Assembly: GCF_026191355.1 (NCBI RefSeq) | Contig: NZ_JAPHOQ010000014.1 | Span: 1 to 64,000 of the forward strand | Length of the DNA: 64,000 bases | Direction of reading: 5' to 3' | From: Legionella sheltonii | GTDB taxonomy: Bacteria; Pseudomonadota; Gammaproteobacteria; Legionellales; Legionellaceae | In this document: piece by piece, positions 59,718 through 64,000 of the stretch | Layout of the letters: each line of letters begins with the position of its first letter | Numbering within the stretch: position 1 is the first letter of the stretch | Made by a program: the position numbers and the translations under genes | The notes under the pieces: generated by a model | What the model saw: the letters and a program-made list of their open reading frames with translations, nothing else | Database searches by the model: none | Told to the model about the DNA's origin: nothing

Positions 59718-61663
59718 TTGCAGAATTAGGACTTTTTTCTTTGGTTTTGGCTTTGCTTTCCTCCATTATGCTTGCATTAATTCCATTGGCTGGATTGCAA
59801 TTAAAACGCTCAAATTGGATGGATGCTGCGAAGACTTATGTCGTTTGCCAATTTTTCTTTATTGCTTTGTCCTATCTTTTTCTGACCCTTTGCTTTTTAA
59901 AAGATGATTTTTCAGTAAATTACGTAATGAGTAATTCCAGTATTTCCTTACCTTGGTTTTACAAGCTGTGTGCGGTTTGGGGCGGGCATGAAGGCTCCAT
60001 GTTGTTATGGGTTTCTATCCTTAGTTTTTGGACATTGCTCGTGGCTTTTTGCAGTTCGGGATTGGATAAGGAAATGCGTACGAGAGTTTTAGTTGTGCTT
60101 GGTTGGTTAAGCATTGGATTTATCCTTTTTTTGCTGACTACATCAAATCCTTTTTTGCGTCAGTTTCAAGTTTTGGATACTCAAGGGCGTGATTTGAATC
60201 CTTTATTGCAAGATCCTGGCTTTTTATTCCATCCACCTATGTTGTATATGGGGTATGTTGGCTTTTCTGTTGCTTTTGCGTTTGCCATTGCGGCGCTTTG
60301 GGCCGGTAAGGTAGAAGCCAGCTGGTCCAAATGGACTAGACCTTGGACTTTAGCTGCTTGGTGTTGTTTAACGACTGGAATTACCTTGGGAAGCTGGTGG
60401 GCTTATCGTGAGTTAGGCTGGGGTGGCTGGTGGTTTTGGGATCCAGTAGAAAATGCTTCTTTTATGCCTTGGCTAGTAGGCACTGCGTTGTTGCATTCTT
60501 TAGCAGTGACGGAACAGCGCCAGCAATTTAAGGCGTGGACTATGTTGCTTGCGATAGCTGCATTCTCTTTAAGTCTCATTGGTACTTTTCTTGTTCGCTC
60601 AGGTGTTTTGACTTCAGTTCATGCCTTTGCTGTAGATCCGCAGCGAGGATTATTTATTTTAGGATTTTTAGTGTTGGTTATTGGTGGTTCTTTATTGTTA
60701 TTTGTTTTTAGAGCACAAACATTACACTCTGACGGTAATCCCAGTCCTTTATCCAGGGAAAGCGCTTTATTATTAAATAATGTTTTTTTAGTAGTAATCA
60801 TGCTTACCGTGTTGATGGGTACCGTATACCCTTTACTTATTGAAGGTTTAGGACTAGGCAAACTCTCAGTAGGCGCCCCATATTTTAATTCAGTATTCGT
60901 TCCTTTGATGGTTCCCATGTTGTTATTGATGGGAATCGGTATTCATCTAAAATGGAATAGTGATGATTGGCGTGGGGTATTAAAAAAACTTTGGAAGCTT
61001 GCTTTGCTTAGTTTCTTAATTCCTCTGGTTTTGCTCATTGCGACTACGAAAGAATTTAATGCTTCCGCCTTTATGGGGTTAACTCTCGCGTTTTGGGTGA
61101 TTATAAGCACTGTTAAAGCGGCTTACAGACGAATTTTTGATCGTGGTTTAACTCAAGTTGGACAAGCTTATTGGGGAATGATTCTGGCGCATTTAGGCGT
61201 TGCAACTACAGTAATTGGTATTGCAGTTTCTACTGCTTATGGTGTGCAAGATGATGTGCAAATGGAACCCGGGAAAAAAGTAGTTTTGCTTGATTATTCT
61301 GTAAAGTTTATGAATCAAGAGCCTTTATCCGGACCAAACTATAAAGGGACTAGAGCGCAATTTGAAATAAGTTATAAAGGAAAAACGAAAGTAATTTATC
61401 CTGAAAAAAGACTGTATACTATAGGTCAAATGGCTATGACTGAATCAGCAATTGATGTAACTCCATTTAGAGATATCTATGTTGCTTTGGGTGAACCATT
61501 AACCAATGATTCCTGGTCGGTCAGATTATACTATAAACCTTTGATACGCTGGATTTGGGCTGGTGGATTTATGATACTGGTAGGTGGTTTTTTTGCGCTG
61601 ACAGATAGACGATATTATCAAAAAAGGGCGATCGTAGTCAGCGCTCAGGAGTTGAAGGCATGA
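59714..61663 (+). CDS. ccmF: Cytochrome c heme lyase subunit CcmF
   Basis: 649 residues with about 14-15 hydrophobic segments. The WWD motif [19 protein letters not shown] and the N-terminal [13 protein letters not shown] are signatures. With CcmH it attaches heme to apocytochromes in the periplasm. Overlaps ccmE and ccmG by 4 bases each. Confidence 0.97.
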   Translation: MIAELGLFSLVLALLSSIMLALIPLAGLQLKRSNWMDAAKTYVVCQFFFIALSYLFLTLCFLKDDFSVNYVMSNSSISLPWFYKLCAVWGGHEGSMLLWVSILSFWTLLVAFCSSGLDKEMRTRVLVVLGWLSIGFILFLLTTSNPFLRQFQVLDTQGRDLNPLLQDPGFLFHPPMLYMGYVGFSVAFAFAIAALWAGKVEASWSKWTRPWTLAAWCCLTTGITLGSWWAYRELGWGGWWFWDPVENASFMPWLVGTALLHSLAVTEQRQQFKAWTMLLAIAAFSLSLIGTFLVRSGVLTSVHAFAVDPQRGLFILGFLVLVIGGSLLLFVFRAQTLHSDGNPSPLSRESALLLNNVFLVVIMLTVLMGTVYPLLIEGLGLGKLSVGAPYFNSVFVPLMVPMLLLMGIGIHLKWNSDDWRGVLKKLWKLALLSFLIPLVLLIATTKEFNASAFMGLTLAFWVIISTVKAAYRRIFDRGLTQVGQAYWGMILAHLGVATTVIGIAVSTAYGVQDDVQMEPGKKVVLLDYSVKFMNQEPLSGPNYKGTRAQFEISYKGKTKVIYPEKRLYTIGQMAMTESAIDVTPFRDIYVALGEPLTNDSWSVRLYYKPLIRWIWAGGFMILVGGFFALTDRRYYQKRAIVVSAQELKA

Positions 61664-62193
61664 AAAAAATAGGATGGAAACTAGTTCCAATCACTCTTTT
61701 TTTGTTGCTTTGTGTTTTTCTTTGGCGTGGTTTATCTTTAAATCCACATGAGCTTCCTTCAGTGCAGCTTGGTAAGTCATTACCTCCATTTAGCCTACCT
61801 CAATTGAATGATCCGAATTCTTTTTTTGATTCCAAGCAGTTGCGTGGTCAGGTTGTTTTGTTAAATGTTTGGGCAAGTTGGTGTGCGGCCTGTGTGGATG
61901 AACAGGTTTTAATGTTGCAATTAGCACGTGAAGGCATACCAATTTACGGACTAAATTATAAAGATCAATCGGTTAATGCACTTCGGTGGTTAGAACAGTG
62001 GGGAAATCCTTACAAACTCGTCATTGAAGATCGGGATGGAAAAGTGGCTATCGATTTAGGTGTTTATGGCGCGCCAGAAACGTTTGTTATTGATAAGCAA
62101 GGAATAATCCGATATCGACATGTAGGAATTATGACACAAAAGGTATGGCAAAAAGAAATTTCACCCTTAATCAAACGTTTGGAGCAGGCCTAG
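61660..62193 (+). CDS. ccmG: Thiol:disulfide interchange protein CcmG/DsbE
   Basis: 177 residues with an N-terminal anchor helix and a thioredoxin fold. The redox pair is Cys75/Cys78 in WASWCAACVDEQ, with the cis-Pro region YGAPETFVIDK. Keeps apocytochrome CXXCH cysteines reduced. Its stop overlaps the ccmH GTG. Confidence 0.95.
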   Translation: MKKIGWKLVPITLFLLLCVFLWRGLSLNPHELPSVQLGKSLPPFSLPQLNDPNSFFDSKQLRGQVVLLNVWASWCAACVDEQVLMLQLAREGIPIYGLNYKDQSVNALRWLEQWGNPYKLVIEDRDGKVAIDLGVYGAPETFVIDKQGIIRYRHVGIMTQKVWQKEISPLIKRLEQA

Positions 62194-62597
62194 TGGCTCG
62201 AGTATATTTCATATTTTTGGGGGTTTTAATTGTTTTAGGTTCGTCTGCTTGGGCAAACAGTACTTATCCTTTGGGTTCCCCTCAAAAGGAAGCTCAGTTT
62301 AATCATCTACTTAAAGATTTACGTTGCTTGGTTTGTCAAAATCAAGATTTAGCCGACTCTAATGCAGAATTGGCCAAAGACTTGCGTGCTCAGGTTTATC
62401 AAATGGTTAAAGAGGGCAAGAGTGATACTGAAATCAGTGATTATCTGACTGCTCGTTATGGCGATTTTATCTTGTTTAACCCCCCTGTTAAGGCAGTAAC
62501 TTATTTATTGTGGTTTGGACCTATTTTATTTTTAGTATTGGGGTTTATTATTTTTTGGCGGACTTGTTTTAGAATGCGAGAGAAGGAAAGCACATAA
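62193..62597 (+). CDS. ccmH: Cytochrome c maturation protein CcmH
   Basis: 134 residues from GTG 62193, with GGAG 8 bases upstream; the longer frame from 62145 runs into ccmG. A signal peptide is followed by the redox motif LRCLVCQNQ (Cys45, Cys48) and a C-terminal membrane helix (LLWFGPILFLVLGFIIFW). It is the short CcmH (CcmL-like); the TPR part is the separate ccmI gene. It reduces the apocytochrome for ligation. Confidence 0.94.
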   Translation: MARVYFIFLGVLIVLGSSAWANSTYPLGSPQKEAQFNHLLKDLRCLVCQNQDLADSNAELAKDLRAQVYQMVKEGKSDTEISDYLTARYGDFILFNPPVKAVTYLLWFGPILFLVLGFIIFWRTCFRMREKEST

Positions 62598-62754
62598 TCG
62601 ATTTGACTGATTATGAGACAATGGGATATACCGTGTTTTATTGTTATTTAGTCTTATGGTGCTTTTTGCTAATTCTACGCCCAACGGATAAGACACTAGA
62701 TGGTGTATCTGGGTCTTGAGTCCAGATTATTTTTTTGAATTTGGTGAGTTTTTT
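62598..62754. other. 157-base gap between ccmH and ccmI
   Basis: Contains a 32-codon frame (62621-62719, MGYTVFYCYLVLWCFLLILR...) without a ribosome site, which I regard as doubtful. No repeat or terminator is seen. Confidence 0.25.
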
Positions 62755-63438
62755 ATGAATGAATGGTGGTTGTTAGGAGCCTTAGCCGCTCTAACTGGAT
62801 TAGCTTGTATTTTCATGGTTTACCCATTCAGACGCCGTTTTATTGCCAGTTTGCTATTGTTTCCTACTGTTTTTTTGATGGCATTTGCGGGATATTTTTA
62901 TTGGGGCGGTTTTAGCGGTTGGCAGGAGTATCTCCACCACTTGAAGTCCCAGGAACAAGCTAAAAAAATATTGGAATCGGTTAAGAGTCCTCAAGAATTA
63001 ATCGATAAATTAAAAGCAAAATTGGATGATAGTCCTAAGAGTGCTAAGGGTTGGTATCTTTTAGGGCGTTTGTACAGTAGTCAAAATGACCAGCAAAATG
63101 CAGTGAATGCTTTTGCGAAAGCCTATCAGTTTAATCCGGATGATGAACAATATGCAGTGAATTATGCACACAGTTTGTGGGTATTGAATAATCAACAATT
63201 TACTGAGCAGATTACTGAGATATTTAGACGATTATTAAAAAATAATCCCAACCAAGCGGATGCACTCGCGATGCTTGCGATGGATGCTTTTGTAAGTCAT
63301 GCCTATGAAGATGCAATAAGTTATTGGCAGCGTTTATTAAAATTAGCACCAGAGCAATCAGAAGAGGCTCAAGCCATTCGCAAGGCAATCGCCAAGGCTG
63401 AAGAACGTATTCAGTTGAGAGATAAAAATTTGGATTAA
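62755..63438 (+). CDS. ccmI: TPR-containing cytochrome c biogenesis protein CcmI
   Basis: About 227 residues from ATG 62755 (GGTGAG 6 bases upstream); the in-frame start at 62716 is less likely. Two N-terminal transmembrane helices are followed by a TPR domain with KGWYLLGRLYSSQNDQQNAVNAFAKAYQFNPDD and further repeats to the end. It holds apocytochromes for the CcmFH ligase. Terminal gene of the ccm set. Confidence 0.88.
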   Translation: MNEWWLLGALAALTGLACIFMVYPFRRRFIASLLLFPTVFLMAFAGYFYWGGFSGWQEYLHHLKSQEQAKKILESVKSPQELIDKLKAKLDDSPKSAKGWYLLGRLYSSQNDQQNAVNAFAKAYQFNPDDEQYAVNYAHSLWVLNNQQFTEQITEIFRRLLKNNPNQADALAMLAMDAFVSHAYEDAISYWQRLLKLAPEQSEEAQAIRKAIAKAEERIQLRDKNLD

Positions 63439-63742
63439 CTTCAGAGCGGTTGTTTAACACGGCGAATAGATTCTGTTATCCCAAGCATAGCGAGCGCTCT
63501 CTGATGCGCCAGGTGTTATGATGGGAATACTACGCGTTGGACCACTCAAAGGCGACAAATTCTCCTTTTAAGAGTAATATTCAATTGGCACCCAGGTCTA
63601 ATCTTAGGATTTATTTTCCTGCGCCTCAATACTTGAAAAGATTAGTTAATAAAGAACTAAGATTGATATAAAGGATGAATTTAACGTGCCAAAAAATGAC
63701 ACGTTGAATTTTTTGAGAGCCTAATCAAAAGGCCAAAGATTT
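63439..63742. other. 304-base gap after ccmI
   Basis: Contains a dispersed-repeat block (ttatcccaagcatagcgag at 63476-63494). An aacgtg/cacgtt hairpin at 63683-63705 is followed within four bases by tttttt, a possible terminator on the plus strand. No gene is visible. Confidence 0.4.
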
Positions 63743-64000
63743 TTAATGGGACAGACTGTTGTCTCTCGTAATCGAATGAACTGAACTACTTTGCTCTGAT
63801 TCTTGATTAGAATTAAAAAATCCTCTTTTAAACCCTCCAAAAGTATATTCTTTTTTCGGAACAGCTGCACCTGGCTTCAAATTAGCTGCAATTGGTTCCG
63901 GAACAATTGCAACTGGTTTCGGAACAACTGCAACTGGAGTACTCTCTAAAGTTTGTAGAGTAACTTGAGGAAGAGTATTTGCATCATGATATGCTTTGAT
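63743..64000 (-). CDS. C-terminus of an unknown protein, effector-like tail (partial)
   Basis: A minus-strand frame is open from the window edge to TAA at 63743-63745, giving 85 codons. It contains four near-repeats of about seven residues (PVAVVPK, PVAIVPE, PIAANLK, PGAAVPK). A Gly/Phe stretch (YTFGGFKRGFF) follows, then a polar end with NQESEQSSSVHSITRDNSLSH. Glu- and Ser-rich, flexible C-termini are typical of Dot/Icm type IV substrates in Legionella, so an effector is possible. The rest of the gene lies beyond the window. Confidence 0.6.
   Translation of the reverse strand: MKAYHDANTLPQVTLQTLESTPVAVVPKPVAIVPEPIAANLKPGAAVPKKEYTFGGFKRGFFNSNQESEQSSSVHSITRDNSLSH

Overview
The window is chromosomal DNA from a gammaproteobacterium of the genus Legionella or a very close relative. 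The base composition is AT-rich. A complete mip gene encodes a 233-residue Mip, the family's usual length. The L-serine dehydratase has the length, cluster cysteines and terminal Cys458 known from the L. pneumophila enzyme. Gene order around kdsD/lpt, mla-murA, mreBCD, icd-clpSA and ccm is gammaproteobacterial. No rRNA, CRISPR array, transposase or prophage is visible.

Layout. 1-6.1 kb: sdaA divergent from mip, an AmpG-like permease, and a two-gene membrane-protein unit (DUF2157-like). 6.2-7.8 kb: tRNA-Leu(CAA) followed by three small, probably accessory genes: a secreted protein, a leader-peptide-like (NHLP-type) small protein and a Cys-rich Thr-linker protein. 7.8-12.3 kb: purB-nadB-nadA on the minus strand. 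12.4-21.5 kb, plus strand: a SulP transporter, ppsA, then a Kef-type antiporter, nadC, a Firmicutes-looking MurG and an M20 peptidase as an overlapping unit. 21.8-24.9 kb: comEA and mreBCD. 25-32.8 kb: rluE, a possible M14-like secreted hydrolase, icd, and clpS-clpA running without a gap into an LPS-core glycosyltransferase and an O-antigen ligase. 32.9-37.1 kb, minus strand: thiM-thiD, a Cys-rich secreted protein, a rhomboid protease and xseA. 37.3-40.6 kb: a lipoprotein alpha/beta hydrolase overlapping a flavin monooxygenase, an SDR enzyme, and a 48-codon Pro/Glu-rich ORF. 40.9-46.7 kb, minus strand: trpGDC, and kdsD-kdsC-lptC-lptA-lptB. 46.9-52.3 kb, plus strand: mlaFEDCB, ibaG-murA and a Nif3-like gene. 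52.7-56.4 kb: a duplicated-domain secreted protein, fleQ, a small hydrophilic protein and sohB. 56.9-63.4 kb: the complete ccmABCDEFGHI system I cytochrome c maturation set, including a ccmD of only 52 codons. The right edge (63.74-64.0 kb) holds the C-terminus of a minus-strand protein with Pro/Val repeats and a Glu/Ser-rich tail, as seen in Dot/Icm substrates.

How the genes work together. Most of the window is envelope biogenesis: peptidoglycan (murA, murG-like, mreBCD), LPS (kdsCD, lptABC, two late LPS genes) and phospholipid asymmetry (mla). The rest is NAD, thiamine and tryptophan synthesis and central metabolism (sdaA, ppsA, icd). Intergenic gaps carry several families of short dispersed palindromic repeats. 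These also sit inside transcription units (nadB-nadA, ccmB-ccmC), at gene ends (waaL, rhomboid), and in one case look like a terminator (mlaB/ibaG).

I did not find a convincing large undescribed system. The best leads are the small-gene cluster beside tRNA-Leu, the Firmicutes-type MurG, the truncated effector-like gene at the right edge, and a 63-bp nested palindrome between kdsD and mlaF.
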